Positions 1 to 9,700 of a DNA stretch of 64,000 nucleotides are shown here, piece after piece. The first letter of the stretch is position 1. Every line of letters starts with the position of its first letter. Below the pieces are notes generated by a model. The model was not told the DNA's origin, made no database searches, and saw nothing but the letters and a program-made list of their open reading frames with translations. The translations under genes were made by a program, and so were the position numbers. Source of the DNA: Streptomyces harenosi (GTDB lineage: Bacteria; Actinomycetota; Actinomycetes; Streptomycetales; Streptomycetaceae); assembly GCF_011008945.1 (NCBI RefSeq), contig NZ_WYCT01000003.1, forward strand, positions 1-64,000, written 5' to 3'.

Positions 1-178
1 CGGTGGGGCAGGCGGAGGGCTGGGCGCGGTCACAGCGGGCGGGACAGGGCGGCGGCGGGGATTCCGGCGCTTCCCGCGGCCCGCGCGAAGGCGCCCCCGG
101 GAACGTGGTCCCGCGGGGGCGCCTCGGCGATGGCGGACGGCGAGCGGAGATCGGCGAGCGGCGAGCGGCCGTGGCCGG
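1..178. other. edge of the dnaA-dnaN intergenic (oriC) region
   Basis: Non-coding GC-rich sequence downstream of the dnaA stop codon. In Streptomyces oriC lies between dnaA and dnaN, so this should be the dnaA-side rim of the origin. I find no good DnaA box (TTGTCCACA-like) in these bases, only the hairpin listed at 89-124, so the box array must lie further left, outside the window. The placement rests on gene order and not on origin motifs seen here. Confidence 0.5.
89..124 (-). terminator. hairpin terminator after dnaA
   Basis: An inverted repeat pairs AGGCGCCCCC plus GGGA with TCCC plus GGGGGCGCCT, interrupted by a two-base GC bulge, about 14 bp in all. It lies 55-90 bases past the dnaA stop. 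There is no U tract, which is usual for Streptomyces terminators. Confidence 0.6.
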
Positions 179-2110
179 TCAGCCGTTTTTGATGCGGTTG
201 GTGAGCTCCGTGACCTGGTTGTAGATGGAGCGCCGCTCGGCCATCAGGTTGCGGATCTTCCGGTCGGCGTGCATCACCGTGGTGTGGTCGCGCCCGCCGA
301 ACAGCGCGCCGATCTTCGGCAGCGACAGGTCCGTGAGCTCGCGGCACAGGTACATGGCGATCTGCCGGGCCGTGACGAGCTGGCGGCCGCGCGAGCTGCC
401 GCACAGGTCCTCGACGGTGAGGCCGAAGTAGTCGGCCGTCGCGCCCATGATCGCGGTGGAGGTGATCTCCGGGGTGGAGTCCTCGCCGCCCGGGATCAGG
501 TCCTTCAGGACGATCTCCGTCAGGCCCAGGTCCACCGGCTGCCGGTTGAGCGAGGCGAAGGCCGTCACCCGGATCAGCGCGCCCTCCAGCTCGCGGATGT
601 TGCGCGAGATCCGCGAGGCGATGAACTCCAGCACCTCGGGCGGGGCGTTGAGCTGCTCCTGCACCGCCTTCTTGCGCAGGATCGCGATCCGCGTCTCCAG
701 CTCGGGCGGCTGGACGTCGGTGATCAGGCCCCACTCGAAACGGTTCCGCAGCCGGTCCTCCAGCGTGACGAGCTGCTTGGGCGGCCGGTCGCTGGAGAGC
801 ACGATCTGCTTGTTGGCGTTGTGCAGGGTGTTGAACGTGTGGAAGAACTCCTCCTGCGTCGACTCCTTGTCCGCCAGGAACTGGATGTCGTCGACCAGCA
901 GGATGTCCATCTCGCGGTAGCGCTTGCGGAAGCTGTCGCCCTTGCCGTCGCGGATGGAGTTGATGAACTCGTTGGTGAACTCCTCCGAGCTCACGTACCG
1001 CACCCGCGTGCCGGGATACAGGCTCCGCGCGTAGTGCCCGATCGCGTGCAGCAGGTGCGTCTTGCCGAGTCCCGACTCGCCGTAGATGAACAGCGGGTTG
1101 TACGCCTTGGCGGGCGCCTCGGCGACGGCGACGGCCGCCGCGTGCGCGAACCGGTTGGAGGCGCCGATGACGAACGTGTCGAAGAGGTACTTCGGGTTCA
1201 GCCGCGCGGTCGGCTCGCCCGGGCCGGTCGCCGGCGCGGGCTGCGCGGCCAGCGGGCCGGGCGCCCCGGTGGCGGGCAGCGCCGGACCGACCGGGCCGCC
1301 GCGGTGGACATGGCCCGAACCGGACGGCGGCTCGGGCAGCTCCCGGCGCCCGTCCCGCTGGTCGTAGTCCCCGCGCGCCTGGTCGTAGTCCCCGCGCGGG
1401 GAGTCGTGCGACGGCCGCTCCACCGGCTGCGGACGGTAGTCCTGCGCGTACTGGTCCTGGGCGTAGCCGTCCTGCGGGTACGGCTCCTGCCCGTAGGCGT
1501 CCTTCCCGTACGGCTCCTGCCCGTAGGCGTCGCGCGGCGGCGACGCGTAGGGGTCGCGCTCCGGGTAGCCGAGCCGCTGCTGCTGCCAGCCGTAGTCGTC
1601 CTGCGCGGGGCGCGGCCAGGAGCCGGGCTCCGGGCGCTGGTACTCCCCGGGGTAGGCGGGACGGGCCGCCGGGAGCTGGTCACCGGAGCCGCCGGGCATC
1701 TGGTCGGCGCGGTGGCGGCCGTAACCCTCGTACGGGCCGTGCTGGTCGTAGGGGGCCGGGCCGGCGGGCGGTTCGGGCTCCTCGTAGCGCGGCTGCGGGC
1801 GGGCGGGCGGCGCCGGCGGGGCGGGCGGCTCGCCCGCGGAGTCGTCGACGGTGATCGCGATCCGGATCGGACGGCCGCACTCGCGGCTCAGGGTCTCGCT
1901 GACGATCGGCGCCAGCCGGCCCTCCAGGACACCCTTCGCGAACTCGTTCGGTACGGCGAGCAGGGCGGTGTCGGCGACCAGCGCGAGCGGCTGGGTCCGC
2001 CGGATCCAGTGCTCGTCCTTGACCTCGACCCCCTGGCCGCGGCCCTCGCCCAGGAGCTGCTCGAGTACGCGCGGCCACACTGCGGCAAGATCGGCAGGTA
2101 CGTCAGCCAC
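179..2110 (-). CDS. dnaA: chromosomal replication initiator protein DnaA
   Basis: 643 aa. DnaA binds DnaA boxes at oriC, oligomerises with ATP and melts the origin. Domain I is at about 1-85. A very long Gly/Pro/Tyr/Gln-rich domain II spans about 90-300, an expansion typical of Streptomyces. The AAA+ domain III carries Walker [10 protein letters not shown] near residue 344 and Walker [11 protein letters not shown]-terminal domain IV carries the box-recognition helix [15 protein letters not shown]. The start is GTG, with GAGAGAG upstream as a weak ribosome-binding site. The gene is transcribed toward oriC and away from rpmH, the standard arrangement. Two facing DnaA boxes about 160 bases upstream suggest autoregulation. 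Identity is certain. Confidence 0.99.
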   Translation of the reverse strand: MADVPADLAAVWPRVLEQLLGEGRGQGVEVKDEHWIRRTQPLALVADTALLAVPNEFAKGVLEGRLAPIVSETLSRECGRPIRIAITVDDSAGEPPAPPAPPARPQPRYEEPEPPAGPAPYDQHGPYEGYGRHRADQMPGGSGDQLPAARPAYPGEYQRPEPGSWPRPAQDDYGWQQQRLGYPERDPYASPPRDAYGQEPYGKDAYGQEPYPQDGYAQDQYAQDYRPQPVERPSHDSPRGDYDQARGDYDQRDGRRELPEPPSGSGHVHRGGPVGPALPATGAPGPLAAQPAPATGPGEPTARLNPKYLFDTFVIGASNRFAHAAAVAVAEAPAKAYNPLFIYGESGLGKTHLLHAIGHYARSLYPGTRVRYVSSEEFTNEFINSIRDGKGDSFRKRYREMDILLVDDIQFLADKESTQEEFFHTFNTLHNANKQIVLSSDRPPKQLVTLEDRLRNRFEWGLITDVQPPELETRIAILRKKAVQEQLNAPPEVLEFIASRISRNIRELEGALIRVTAFASLNRQPVDLGLTEIVLKDLIPGGEDSTPEITSTAIMGATADYFGLTVEDLCGSSRGRQLVTARQIAMYLCRELTDLSLPKIGALFGGRDHTTVMHADRKIRNLMAERRSIYNQVTELTNRIKNG

Positions 2111-2505
2111 AGGGCACGCTCTCTCACAAGTCCCCCGAACGTGTGGTCCGGGGACGGGTCGGGGTCGAACTCCGGCGGCCGGGTGGAACCAATCGGCCGG
2201 GAGGGGACAAAGGAACGAATCGGAGTCCAGCCACGGTAGTCAGGGCGGCGGGTAGGGTTCAAGTTGTTGTCCCCAGCCTGTGGACAGTCTCGCTCACCGG
2301 TCGCCGGTTTGACCGGATGGAGCAGCCCCGCGTACCGTAGCCAGGTCGAGTTGTCGATGGCTGCTGCCGCCTGCCTCCGATGGGCACAGATCGCGTCAAG
2401 GTGATCGGTCAGCGGTGCACTGGGGCGTAACGCGAGCTACTCGTGGGCGCACGGTGACAGCCAGGACGGCACCCCGCCACCACCGATTTTTACTGGAGCC
2501 CCCGA
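2111..2505. promoter_or_regulatory. divergent dnaA / rpmH promoter region
   Basis: 395 bases separate the dnaA start (minus strand) from the rpmH start (plus strand). The recognisable elements are two DnaA boxes (listed separately at 2267-2287). The rest must hold the dnaA and rpmH promoters. I cannot assign -10/-35 hexamers with confidence, and I see no further ORF. Confidence 0.6.
2267..2287. promoter_or_regulatory. pair of face-to-face DnaA boxes in the dnaA promoter region
   Basis: TTGTCCCCA (2267-2275) and TGTGGACAG (2279-2287, reverse complement CTGTCCACA) each differ by one base from the Streptomyces consensus TTGTCCACA. They face each other with a 3-base gap. Position and geometry fit the autoregulatory box pair known for Streptomyces dnaA. 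Binding is inferred, not shown. Confidence 0.7.
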
Positions 2506-2643
2506 GTGAGCAAGCGCACCTTCCAGCCGAACAACCGTCGTCGCGCGAAGACCCACGGCTTCCGGCTGCGTATGCGCACCCGTGCCGGCCGCGCGATTCT
2601 CGCGTCCCGCCGCAGCAAGGGTCGCGCCCGTCTGTCCGCCTGA
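2506..2643 (+). CDS. rpmH: 50S ribosomal protein L34
   Basis: 45 aa, a full-length L34 with the signature [20 protein letters not shown] and a basic Arg-rich tail. It is a structural protein of the large subunit. The start codon is GTG. It is the first gene of the conserved rpmH-rnpA-yidD-yidC-jag cluster found next to dnaA in most bacteria. rnpA follows after 21 bases on the same strand, so they are probably cotranscribed. Confidence 0.97.
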   Translation: MSKRTFQPNNRRRAKTHGFRLRMRTRAGRAILASRRSKGRARLSA

Positions 2644-2664
2644 TCCCGGTCAGGTCATGACGTC

Positions 2665-3036
2665 GTGCTGCCCACCGAGAACCGGCTGAGGCGGCGCGAG
2701 GACTTCGCGACCGCGGTACGTCGGGGCCGTCGGGCCGGACGCCCGCACCTCGTCGTCCACCTTCGAAGCGGTGCCACGGACCCGCACGCGCCTGGGGAGA
2801 GCGCTCCCCCGACGCGTGCGGGTTTCGTCGTGAGCAAGGCCGTGGGTGGCGCCGTCGTGCGCAACAAGGTGAAGCGCAGGCTTCGCCATCTGATGCGCGA
2901 GCGGATCGCGCTGTTTCCCCCCGGTAGCCTGGTAGTCGTACGAGCGCTGCCCGGTGCGGGTGACGCCGACCATGCACAGCTGGCCCGAGACCTGGACGCC
3001 GCACTCCAGCGGCTCCTGGGAGGGGGCGCGCGATGA
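2665..3036 (+). CDS. rnpA: ribonuclease P protein component
   Basis: 123 aa. This is the protein cofactor of RNase P, which removes 5' leaders from pre-tRNAs. It contains the RNR motif ([12 protein letters not shown], about residues 71-82) that contacts the RNA subunit, and the N-terminal [13 protein letters not shown] typical of the family. The start is GTG. Its stop overlaps the yidD start (ATGA, 3033-3036), suggesting translational coupling. Confidence 0.97.
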   Translation: MLPTENRLRRREDFATAVRRGRRAGRPHLVVHLRSGATDPHAPGESAPPTRAGFVVSKAVGGAVVRNKVKRRLRHLMRERIALFPPGSLVVVRALPGAGDADHAQLARDLDAALQRLLGGGAR

Positions 3037-3407
3037 AGTACCCGCTGCTGGCCCTGATCAAGCTGTACCAGTGGACGATCAGTCCGCTGCTCGGGCCGGT
3101 ATGCAAGTACTACCCGTCGTGTTCCCATTACGGCTACACGGCCATCGACCGGCACGGTGCCCTCAAGGGGACGGTCCTCACCGCTTGGCGCATCCTGCGG
3201 TGCAACCCCTGGTCGCTGGGCGGTGTGGACCACGTTCCGCCGCGCAAGCGCCCGCGATGGCACGAAATGCTGCGTGACGCCTGGCGTGCACGCAGGGGCG
3301 GGCCCTCCGCCGCCGCACCGGCCACCGAGGGACAGACCTCTCAGGCGAGTCCGTCGAGTCCTTCGGGCCCGGCCGCAGAGACCTCGTCCCATGCCCAAGG
3401 AGCATGA
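3033..3407 (+). CDS. yidD: membrane protein insertion efficiency factor YidD
   Basis: 124 aa. The N-terminal amphipathic stretch and the family core ([22 protein letters not shown]) identify YidD, a small membrane-associated protein that assists YidC-dependent insertion. The C-terminal 40 residues are a Ser/Pro/Ala-rich extension common in actinobacteria. It overlaps rnpA by 4 bases and ends 3 bases before yidC, a tight operon. Confidence 0.95.
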   Translation: MKYPLLALIKLYQWTISPLLGPVCKYYPSCSHYGYTAIDRHGALKGTVLTAWRILRCNPWSLGGVDHVPPRKRPRWHEMLRDAWRARRGGPSAAAPATEGQTSQASPSSPSGPAAETSSHAQGA

Positions 3408-3410
3408 TTA

Positions 3411-4688
3411 GTGGACACGATTGCCAGCCTCTTCAGCTTCATCACGACACCCGTCTCCTGGGTCATCGTCCAGTTCCACAAGGTGTACGGCGAACTCTTC
3501 GGCCCGGACACCGGCTGGGCCTGGGGCCTGTCCATCGTGTCCCTGGTGATCCTGATCCGTATCTGCCTGATCCCGCTCTTCGTGAAGCAGATCAAGGCGA
3601 CGCGGGCCATGCAGACGCTCCAGCCGGAGATGAAGAAGATCCAGGAGCGCTACAAGAACGACCGGCAGCGTCAGTCCGAAGAGATGATGAAGCTGTACAA
3701 GGAGACGGGCACCAACCCGCTCTCCTCGTGCCTTCCCATCCTGGCGCAGTCCCCGTTCTTCTTCGCCCTGTACCACGTGCTCAACAGCATCGCGTCGAAC
3801 GACACCATCGGCGTGATCAACACCCGCCTGCTGGACAGCGCCCAGAAGGCCCACATCTTCGGTGCTCCGCTGGCCGCCAAGTTCACCGACAGCTCGTCCA
3901 AGGTGGAGGCGCTCGGCGCCACCCTCACCGACGTGCGGGTGATCACGGCCATCATGATCGTGCTGATGTCGGCGTCGCAGTTCTTCACCCAGCGCCAGCT
4001 GATGACGAAGAACGTCGACACGACGGTGAAGACGCCCTTCATGCAGCAGCAGAAGATGCTGATGTACATCTTCCCGATCATGTTCGCCGTCTTCGGCATC
4101 AACTTCCCGGTCGGTGTCCTCGTCTACTGGCTGACCACCAACGTGTGGACCATGGGCCAGCAGATGTACGTCATCCACAACAACCCGACCCCGGGTTCCA
4201 AGGCCCAGGCCGCCTATCTGGAGCGCCTGTACAAGCGCGTCACTCACCACGGCAAGACCCGCGGCCGCGGTGAGCGGGCCATCGTCAAGGCCATCGTCGC
4301 CAAGGGCCGCGACCGCAACGAGTTCGAGCGCAAGTTCATCAACGGGCTGAACAAGGCGGGGCTGGCCGCCCAGGCCGACGGCACCGTGGTGAAGAGCGAG
4401 GCCACCGCCACCGCGCAGGCGGCGGACGGCGAGGCGACGACGACGGCCACCGCTCCCGCCGGCAAGCGGCAGCAGCCCAAGCGGCAGACCAAGGCCCAGC
4501 GGCAGGGTGGTGCCAAGGCGGCGGGCGAGCCCGAGACGAAGACCTCGCTGACCAAGTCCGACCAGCCCGAGGACACCCAGTCCGCCGGCAAGAAGGGCGG
4601 GCAGAAGCCCGCCGCCGGCACCCGCAGCAAGGCCCAGTCCGGACAGCGCAAGGGTCCGCAGCGGCCCAAGTCCCCGTCGAAGAAGTAA
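3411..4688 (+). CDS. yidC: membrane protein insertase YidC
   Basis: 425 aa. YidC inserts and folds inner-membrane proteins, alone or with SecYEG. It has the five-helix YidC/Oxa1 core without the large Gram-negative periplasmic domain. The first helix is near residues 15-35. The conserved Arg of the hydrophilic groove sits in [12 protein letters not shown] (about 44-55), followed by the cytoplasmic helical hairpin ([10 protein letters not shown]...) and a long charged, Lys/Gln/Ala-rich tail from about residue 290. The start is GTG, 3 bases after yidD. Confidence 0.97.
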   Translation: MDTIASLFSFITTPVSWVIVQFHKVYGELFGPDTGWAWGLSIVSLVILIRICLIPLFVKQIKATRAMQTLQPEMKKIQERYKNDRQRQSEEMMKLYKETGTNPLSSCLPILAQSPFFFALYHVLNSIASNDTIGVINTRLLDSAQKAHIFGAPLAAKFTDSSSKVEALGATLTDVRVITAIMIVLMSASQFFTQRQLMTKNVDTTVKTPFMQQQKMLMYIFPIMFAVFGINFPVGVLVYWLTTNVWTMGQQMYVIHNNPTPGSKAQAAYLERLYKRVTHHGKTRGRGERAIVKAIVAKGRDRNEFERKFINGLNKAGLAAQADGTVVKSEATATAQAADGEATTTATAPAGKRQQPKRQTKAQRQGGAKAAGEPETKTSLTKSDQPEDTQSAGKKGGQKPAAGTRSKAQSGQRKGPQRPKSPSKK

Positions 4689-4703
4689 GAAGGAGTCCAT
4701 CCC

Positions 4704-5216
4704 GTGACGGAAGGCACCACCTCCGCCGCTGCCGAGGGTGCAGACACCCTGACCCGCCTGGAGCAGGAGGGCGAGATCGCGGCGGACTACCTGGAGGGTC
4801 TGCTCGACATCGCCGACCTCGACGGCGACATCGACATGGACGTCGAGGCCGACCGTGCCTCCGTCTCGATCATCAGCGACACGGGCAGCCGTGACCTGCA
4901 GAAGCTGGTCGGCCGGGACGGTGAGGTGCTGGAGGCTCTGCAGGAGCTGACGCGCCTGGCCGTGCACCGGGAGACCGGGGACCGCAGCCGGCTGATGCTC
5001 GACATCGCGGGCTACCGGGCCAGGAAGCGCACCGAGCTCTCCGAGCTGGGCGCCAAGGCCGCCGCGGAGGTCAAGAGCAGCGGCGAGCCCGTGCGGCTCG
5101 ACCCGATGACGCCGTTCGAGCGCAAGGTCGTGCACGACGCCGTCAAGGCGGCGGGCCTGCGCAGCGAGTCCGAGGGCGAGGAGCCGCAGCGCTTCGTCGT
5201 CGTACTGCCCGCCTGA
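4704..5216 (+). CDS. jag: Jag/KhpB family RNA-binding protein (KH and R3H domains)
   Basis: 170 aa. A KH type II domain (about 55-115, with the GxxG-like loop GRDGEVLEALQ) is followed by an R3H domain (about 130-168; VRLDPMTPFERKVVHDAV). The N-terminal Jag_N domain of Firmicutes is absent, as is usual in actinobacteria. Homologues bind RNA and influence cell-wall elongation. The gene lies 15 bases after yidC with ribosome-binding site AGGAG and closes the operon before a strong terminator. Confidence 0.93.
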   Translation: MTEGTTSAAAEGADTLTRLEQEGEIAADYLEGLLDIADLDGDIDMDVEADRASVSIISDTGSRDLQKLVGRDGEVLEALQELTRLAVHRETGDRSRLMLDIAGYRARKRTELSELGAKAAAEVKSSGEPVRLDPMTPFERKVVHDAVKAAGLRSESEGEEPQRFVVVLPA

Positions 5217-5234
5217 TCGGCCCCCACGTTCCCC

Positions 5235-5265
5235 CCGGCCCCGTCTGTTGTGCAGGCGGGGCCGG
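5235..5265 (+). terminator. terminator of the rpmH-jag operon
   Basis: A 13-bp stem (CCGGCCCCGTCTG pairing with CAGGCGGGGCCGG, one G-U) has a 5-base loop and is followed by TCTTTG. It sits 18 bases after the jag stop. Confidence 0.85.
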
Positions 5266-5343
5266 TCTTTGTCAGCCTGATAGTTCTGGTGGTTCTGGTG
5301 TCGGCGTCCGGTACGCCGACGCGGTACGGAAGGACGGTCCCCC

Positions 5344-6063
5344 GTGACGGAGGCAGCGGAGCTTCCCCCTGCGCCCGAGCAGGCCCGCGAGGTCTTCGGC
5401 GATCGCTTCGCGGACGCGGTCCGCTACGCGGAGCTGCTCGCCGAGGCGGGAGTTCAGCGTGGTCTGATCGGCCCGCGCGAGGTTCCCCGCCTGTGGGAAC
5501 GGCATCTGCTGAACTGCGCGGTGCTCGCCGAGGCCGTGCCCGAGGGGGTCACGGTGTGCGATGTCGGCTCGGGAGCCGGCCTGCCCGGCATCCCGCTGGC
5601 ACTCGTCCGGGAGGACCTGAAGATCACGCTTCTGGAGCCCCTCCTGCGCCGCACGAACTTCCTGACCGAGGTCGTGGAGCTGCTGGGCCTGGACCATGTC
5701 ACCGTCGTCCGGGGCCGGGCCGAGGAGGTCATGGGCAAGCTTCCGCCCGTCCATGTGGTGACCGCCCGGGCCGTCGCACCGCTGGACCGTCTGGCCACCT
5801 GGGGAATCCCCCTGCTGCGCCCGTACGGTGAGATGCTCGCCCTCAAGGGCGACACCGCCGAGGAGGAGCTGAAGAGCGCCGCCACCGCGCTGAGCAAGCT
5901 GGGCGCCGTGGAGACGTCCATCCTGCACGTTGGCGAGGGCGTCGTGGACCCGATGTCCACGGTCGTGCGGGTCGAGGTCGGGGAAAGCCCGGGCGGAGTG
6001 CGCTTCGCCGCCAAGCGTGCGAAGGCGGCGCGGACGGGAAGGACCCGTCGGCGGCGCGGCTGA
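5344..6063 (+). CDS. rsmG: 16S rRNA (guanine527-N7)-methyltransferase RsmG
   Basis: 239 aa. It methylates N7 of G527 in 16S rRNA using S-adenosylmethionine; loss of function is known to give low-level streptomycin resistance. The SAM-binding loop [17 protein letters not shown] (about residues 74-90) and the later RAEEV and [10 protein letters not shown] motifs are intact. The C terminus is basic ([10 protein letters not shown]). The start is GTG. The gene lies in the conserved jag-rsmG-parA-parB order. Confidence 0.96.
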   Translation: MTEAAELPPAPEQAREVFGDRFADAVRYAELLAEAGVQRGLIGPREVPRLWERHLLNCAVLAEAVPEGVTVCDVGSGAGLPGIPLALVREDLKITLLEPLLRRTNFLTEVVELLGLDHVTVVRGRAEEVMGKLPPVHVVTARAVAPLDRLATWGIPLLRPYGEMLALKGDTAEEELKSAATALSKLGAVETSILHVGEGVVDPMSTVVRVEVGESPGGVRFAAKRAKAARTGRTRRRRG

Positions 6064-6220
6064 GCCGGCCCTAAAGGGAGCAGCAGCGTGCGCATCCGCC
6101 CGGCCGGGTGACACCGGTGCGGGCGGAGCCGGTGTGAGGGAGATGCGTACTCCACACAAGCTGCCCAATCTGCGCACTCCGGAGTGTCGCGACAGTTCGG
6201 TCACGGCTGCTGGGCATCGT

Positions 6221-6234
6221 GTTTCACGTGAAAC
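6221..6234. other. parS site 1 (perfect)
   Basis: GTTTCACGTGAAAC, the full 14-base ParB-binding palindrome, upstream of parA. A possible far-upstream GTG start of parA (6219) overlaps it. If that frame were used, the site would encode Phe-His-Val-Lys. Confidence 0.95.
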
Positions 6235-6428
6235 GTCGCTCACTGCTGCACGGCATCATCAGTCGGGGCCGCGCTGCGGCCGAACCCCGTGACCGCCAGC
6301 CTCTGGGGTCCCTCGCGTCGTCGGAGATGTCCTCGGAGGAGCTTCCTGCCGCGGATGAGGTCTTTCCCCTCGAAGAGAGCGTCTCTTCCCTCGGAGGGGA
6401 CGCCCCTTCCCCTGTGAAGGGCACGGAG

Positions 6429-7565
6429 ATGTCCACAGAGGTGGATTTCTCCACAGAAGGTCAGACCTCACTGGTTCATGACCCCGAAGGCATGGGAGGC
6501 TCTGTGCATTGCGAGCCTGAAGTCGAGGAGAGTGAATCCTTGCGGTCCGACGCCAATATCGCGGGACCGATGACCGATCCGGTCCCCGGTCCCCGAACCG
6601 AGTCGACGGGAGCGGATGTTTCACGTGAAACGCCACCCCCGATGGACGACACTCCGATCGGTCGATCTGCCCAGCTAGCGGTGGAGGCTCTGGGCCGTGC
6701 CGGTGAGGGCATGCCGCGCCCCGAACAGACCCGGATCATCGTGGTCGCCAACCAGAAGGGCGGGGTGGGCAAGACGACGACGACCGTCAACCTTGCCGCG
6801 TCGCTGGCCTTGCACGGTGGCCGTGTCCTGGTGATCGACCTCGACCCCCAGGGCAATGCGTCCACTGCCCTGGGCATCGACCATCACGCCGAGGTGCCGT
6901 CCATCTACGACGTCTTGGTCGAGAGCAAGCCGCTCTCGGAGGTCGTCCAGCCGGTCCCCGACGTGGAGGGCCTCTTCTGTGCTCCCGCCACCATCGATCT
7001 CGCCGGTGCGGAGATCGAGCTGGTGTCGCTGGTGGCGCGGGAGAGCCGGTTGCAGCGGGCCATCCAGGCGTATGAGCAGCCGCTGGATTACATCCTCATC
7101 GACTGCCCGCCGTCCCTGGGCCTGCTGACCGTCAACGCGCTCGTCGCCGGCCAGGAGGTGCTGATCCCGATCCAGTGCGAGTACTACGCGCTGGAAGGTC
7201 TGGGTCAGCTCCTGCGCAACGTCGATCTGGTGCGTGGGCATCTCAACCCCACGCTTCATGTGTCGACGATCCTGCTCACCATGTATGACGGCCGGACGCG
7301 GCTCGCCTCCCAGGTCGCGGAGGAGGTGCGGAACCACTTCGGCGACGAGGTCCTGCGGACGAGCATTCCGCGCTCGGTCCGTATCTCGGAGGCGCCGAGC
7401 TATGGGCAGACCGTGCTGACTTACGATCCAGGATCAAGTGGTGCCCTCTCCTATCTGGAGGCGGCACGAGAAATCGCGCTGAGGGGCGTCGGTGTCAGCT
7501 ACGACCCGACCCACGCCCACATCGGCGCGCAGAACAACCCGAACATGGTGGAGGGGATGCAGTGA
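6429..7565 (+). CDS. parA: chromosome partitioning ATPase ParA
   Basis: Deviant Walker A ATPase that works with ParB-parS to position origin regions. The motif KGGVGKTT (signature Lys about residue 110, P-loop Lys about 115 from this start), switch [13 protein letters not shown] and the DCPPSLG Walker B region are intact. The start is uncertain: the open frame extends up to a GTG at 6219, and ATG codons at 6327, 6429, 6492 and 6642 are in frame. I chose 6429 because GAAGGG lies 7 bases upstream; 6492 is also plausible. The N-terminal region before about 6700 is low-complexity and acidic and contains two parS sites, one encoding Val-Ser-Arg-Glu-Thr. The end overlaps the parB start. Confidence 0.96.
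   Translation: MSTEVDFSTEGQTSLVHDPEGMGGSVHCEPEVEESESLRSDANIAGPMTDPVPGPRTESTGADVSRETPPPMDDTPIGRSAQLAVEALGRAGEGMPRPEQTRIIVVANQKGGVGKTTTTVNLAASLALHGGRVLVIDLDPQGNASTALGIDHHAEVPSIYDVLVESKPLSEVVQPVPDVEGLFCAPATIDLAGAEIELVSLVARESRLQRAIQAYEQPLDYILIDCPPSLGLLTVNALVAGQEVLIPIQCEYYALEGLGQLLRNVDLVRGHLNPTLHVSTILLTMYDGRTRLASQVAEEVRNHFGDEVLRTSIPRSVRISEAPSYGQTVLTYDPGSSGALSYLEAAREIALRGVGVSYDPTHAHIGAQNNPNMVEGMQ
6618..6631. other. parS site 2 (perfect, inside parA)
   Basis: GTTTCACGTGAAAC within the 5' coding part of parA. In frame it reads Val-Ser-Arg-Glu-Thr. Confidence 0.95.
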
Positions 7566-8662
7566 GCGAGCGACGGAGGGGGTTGGGCCGTGGTCTCGGC
7601 GCACTGATTCCTCCTGCCCCGACGGAGAAGACGGTGGCTTCGGCCGCGCTGGGGGGTGGCGCTTCCCCGTCTCCTGCGGCGGTTCCCGGCCTGACGACCG
7701 ACCGCGGGGTGGCCGCGGCGAAGGTGGCCACACTGCCGCGCGTTTCACGTGAAACAGAGGAGCCCGCCGGCCCCTCTGCGGAGGTGCCTGCCGCGCCCAT
7801 GGGGGCTCACTTCGCGGAGATCCCCCTCGACGCCATCACGCCCAACCCCCGGCAGCCACGTGTGGTGTTCGACGAGGATGCCCTGGCCGAGCTCGTCACC
7901 TCCATCAAGGAAGTGGGCCTCCTCCAGCCGGTCGTCGTCCGCCAGGTGGGTCCGGCGAGCTACGAACTCATCATGGGCGAGCGTCGCTGGCGCGCCTGCC
8001 GCGAGGCGGGGCTGAAGGCGATCCCCGCCATCGTGCGGGCCACGGAGGACGAGAAGCTCCTCCTGGACGCCCTTCTGGAGAACCTGCACCGGGCGCAGCT
8101 CAACCCGCTGGAAGAGGCTGCCGCCTACGACCAGTTGCTGAATGAGTTCAACTGCACGCACGACCAGCTGGCCGACCGCATCGGCCGCTCCCGCCCGCAG
8201 GTCTCCAACACTCTGCGCCTGCTGAAGCTCTCCGCCGCGGTCCAGCGCAGGGTGGCGGCCGGAGTCCTCTCCGCCGGACATGCGCGGGCTCTGCTGTCGG
8301 TGGAAGACCCGGAGGAGCAGGACAGGCTGGCCCACCGGATCGTGGCCGAGGGGCTGTCGGTCCGGGCTGTCGAAGAGATCGTGACGCTGATGGGCTCCCG
8401 TCCGCAGAAGCCTCAGCGGGCCAAGGGGCCGCGGGCCGGCTCGCGGGTCTCTCCGGCTCTCACGGACCTCGCGACGCGACTCTCGGACCGTTTCGAGACG
8501 CGGGTGAAGGTCGACCTGGGGCAGAAGAAGGGCAAGATCACGGTCGAGTTTGCCTCCCTGGAAGATCTCGAACGCATCCTGGGCACTCTGGCTCCCGGCG
8601 AAGGGCCGGTGCTCCAGCAGAAGCTGCAGGACGGTGACGCCGAGGAAGAGCGGGACTCCTGA
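7562..8662 (+). CDS. parB: chromosome partitioning protein ParB (CTPase, parS-binding)
   Basis: 366 aa. ParB binds parS, spreads as a CTP-dependent clamp and forms the segrosome that drives origin segregation, which in Streptomyces matters mostly at sporulation. The N-terminal [13 protein letters not shown] motif (about 4-17) is the ParA-interaction peptide. The CTP-binding domain carries [12 protein letters not shown] (about 140-151). The helix-turn-helix is [21 protein letters not shown] (about 200-220), and a C-terminal dimerisation domain follows. The GTG start overlaps the parA stop (GTGA, 7562-7565). A perfect parS lies inside the gene and encodes residues 61-65, V-S-R-E-T. Confidence 0.98.
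   Translation: MSERRRGLGRGLGALIPPAPTEKTVASAALGGGASPSPAAVPGLTTDRGVAAAKVATLPRVSRETEEPAGPSAEVPAAPMGAHFAEIPLDAITPNPRQPRVVFDEDALAELVTSIKEVGLLQPVVVRQVGPASYELIMGERRWRACREAGLKAIPAIVRATEDEKLLLDALLENLHRAQLNPLEEAAAYDQLLNEFNCTHDQLADRIGRSRPQVSNTLRLLKLSAAVQRRVAAGVLSAGHARALLSVEDPEEQDRLAHRIVAEGLSVRAVEEIVTLMGSRPQKPQRAKGPRAGSRVSPALTDLATRLSDRFETRVKVDLGQKKGKITVEFASLEDLERILGTLAPGEGPVLQQKLQDGDAEEERDS
7742..7755. other. parS site 3 (perfect, inside parB)
   Basis: GTTTCACGTGAAAC in the linker-coding part of parB, read as Val-Ser-Arg-Glu-Thr. ParB could therefore bind its own gene. Confidence 0.95.
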
Positions 8663-8670
8663 TGGCGGCC

Positions 8671-8747
8671 GGGCGGCACGAGTGGTGCCGCCCGTATGCG
8701 ACAGGGCGGGTCGCGTCCGGTGTATACCGGAACGGACCGCCCTTTTG
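8671..8747 (+). terminator. double terminator after parB
   Basis: First hairpin: GGGCGGCAC / GTGCCGCCC (8671-8693, 5-base loop). Second: AGGGCGG / CCGCCCT (8703-8743) with an inner TCCGG / CCGGA stem, followed by TTTTG, a classical intrinsic terminator. The remaining bases up to 8989 contain only a doubtful small ORF (see rejected items) and presumably the promoter of the next gene. Confidence 0.8.
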
Positions 8748-8989
8748 CTTTCCTGCGGTATCGAGGGAATCGCATCATGGATACGATGCGTCAGGGTATG
8801 GCGCATTCACCTGTGAGCACCTCTGAGAGGGAGACAAGGGGCCATGCGGACGATGGGCCGGACCGGGCTGGTGAGCGCAGGTCTGGGACTGGGCGCGGTC
8901 GGCGGGTTCATCGGCAGCCTGCTGAGGGAACGGAGTGCTCTGACAGCCGCCCGTAGCGCGGCGGGCGCAGGAAGCGAGGAACAGCTTTC

Positions 8990-9607
8990 ATGGGGCGTCG
9001 GCTCGTACCGCTCACGCTGGACAACCTTCAGGACCTCCCCCAGCGCTGCCGATCGTGTGTCTTCTGGGAGCTGGACCCCGTCAGCGGAGAGGCCGCGGTA
9101 AAGGCGGGCACGCCCGCCCTGGAGAAAGAGGCATGGATCTCCGCGGTGCTGCTGGACTGGGGGTCCTGTGGCCGGGTCGTCTACGTCGATGATGTGCCGG
9201 TGGGCTTTGTGCTCTACGCCCCTCCGGCGTATGTGCCGCGCTCGACGGCGTTCCCCACGAGCCCTGTCTCGCCCGACGCGGTACAGCTCATGACCGCGTT
9301 CATCATGCCGGGCTACCAGGGACAGGGGCTGGGCCGGGTCATGGTCCAGACGGTCGCCAAGGACCTGCTGCGGCGAGGGTTCAAGGCCATCGAGGCGTTC
9401 GGAGACGCCCGCTGGAAGGAGCCTGCCTGTCTGCTGCCGGCCGATCACCTCTTGGCGGTGGGGTTCAAGACGGTTCGGCCCCACCCCGCGCATCCACGAC
9501 TCCGGCTGGAACTGCGGTCCACGCTGTCGTGGAAGGAAGACGTGGAGATGGCGCTGGACCGGCTGCTGGGAGCTGTGCAGAAGGAGCCGGCACTCCGGCC
9601 GCTCTGA
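8990..9607 (+). CDS. GNAT family N-acetyltransferase
   Basis: 205 aa. The acetyl-CoA loop is at MPGYQGQGLGRVMVQ (about 103-117, R/QxxGxG type), with the following helix and a typical GNAT beta-bulge region. The substrate is unknown. The start has GAGGAA about 9 bases upstream. The gene sits between parB and the convergent trxA, a position conserved in Streptomyces, but nothing links it mechanistically to either. Confidence 0.85.
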   Translation: MGRRLVPLTLDNLQDLPQRCRSCVFWELDPVSGEAAVKAGTPALEKEAWISAVLLDWGSCGRVVYVDDVPVGFVLYAPPAYVPRSTAFPTSPVSPDAVQLMTAFIMPGYQGQGLGRVMVQTVAKDLLRRGFKAIEAFGDARWKEPACLLPADHLLAVGFKTVRPHPAHPRLRLELRSTLSWKEDVEMALDRLLGAVQKEPALRPL

Positions 9608-9633
9608 GAGGAGCCGGCCGAGACCGGCGGCAA

Positions 9634-9669
9634 ACGAATGGGCCAACCCGGCTGGGTTGGCCCATTCGT
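9634..9669. terminator. bidirectional terminator between the GNAT gene and trxA
   Basis: A perfect 16-bp stem (ACGAATGGGCCAACCC with its complement) has a 4-base loop (GGCT). It separates convergent genes and directly abuts a parS site at 9670. Confidence 0.9.
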
Positions 9670-9683
9670 GTTTCACGTGAAAC
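9670..9683. other. parS site 4 (perfect)
   Basis: GTTTCACGTGAAAC in the convergent gap between the GNAT gene and trxA, touching the 3' arm of the terminator hairpin. Confidence 0.95.
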
Positions 9684-9700
9684 GTGAGTCCCGTGAAGGG

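Noticed and set aside
1397-1550. Short tandem repeats in dnaA ([19 protein letters not shown]) as possible insertion or recombination sites
   Set aside because: These encode the low-complexity domain II of DnaA, which is naturally repetitive in Streptomyces.
3408-5135. Long antisense ORF (575 codons) opposite yidC-jag
   Set aside because: Shadow ORF produced by high-GC codon bias on the other strand; yidC and jag are unmistakable.
8844-9101. Small ORF (85 codons, MRTMGRTGLVSAGLGLG...) between parB and the GNAT gene
   Set aside because: It has a weak ribosome-binding site and overlaps the GNAT gene by over 100 bases in another frame. The hydrophobic start is suggestive, but there is no independent support. 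Could be a real short membrane peptide; needs ribosome profiling.
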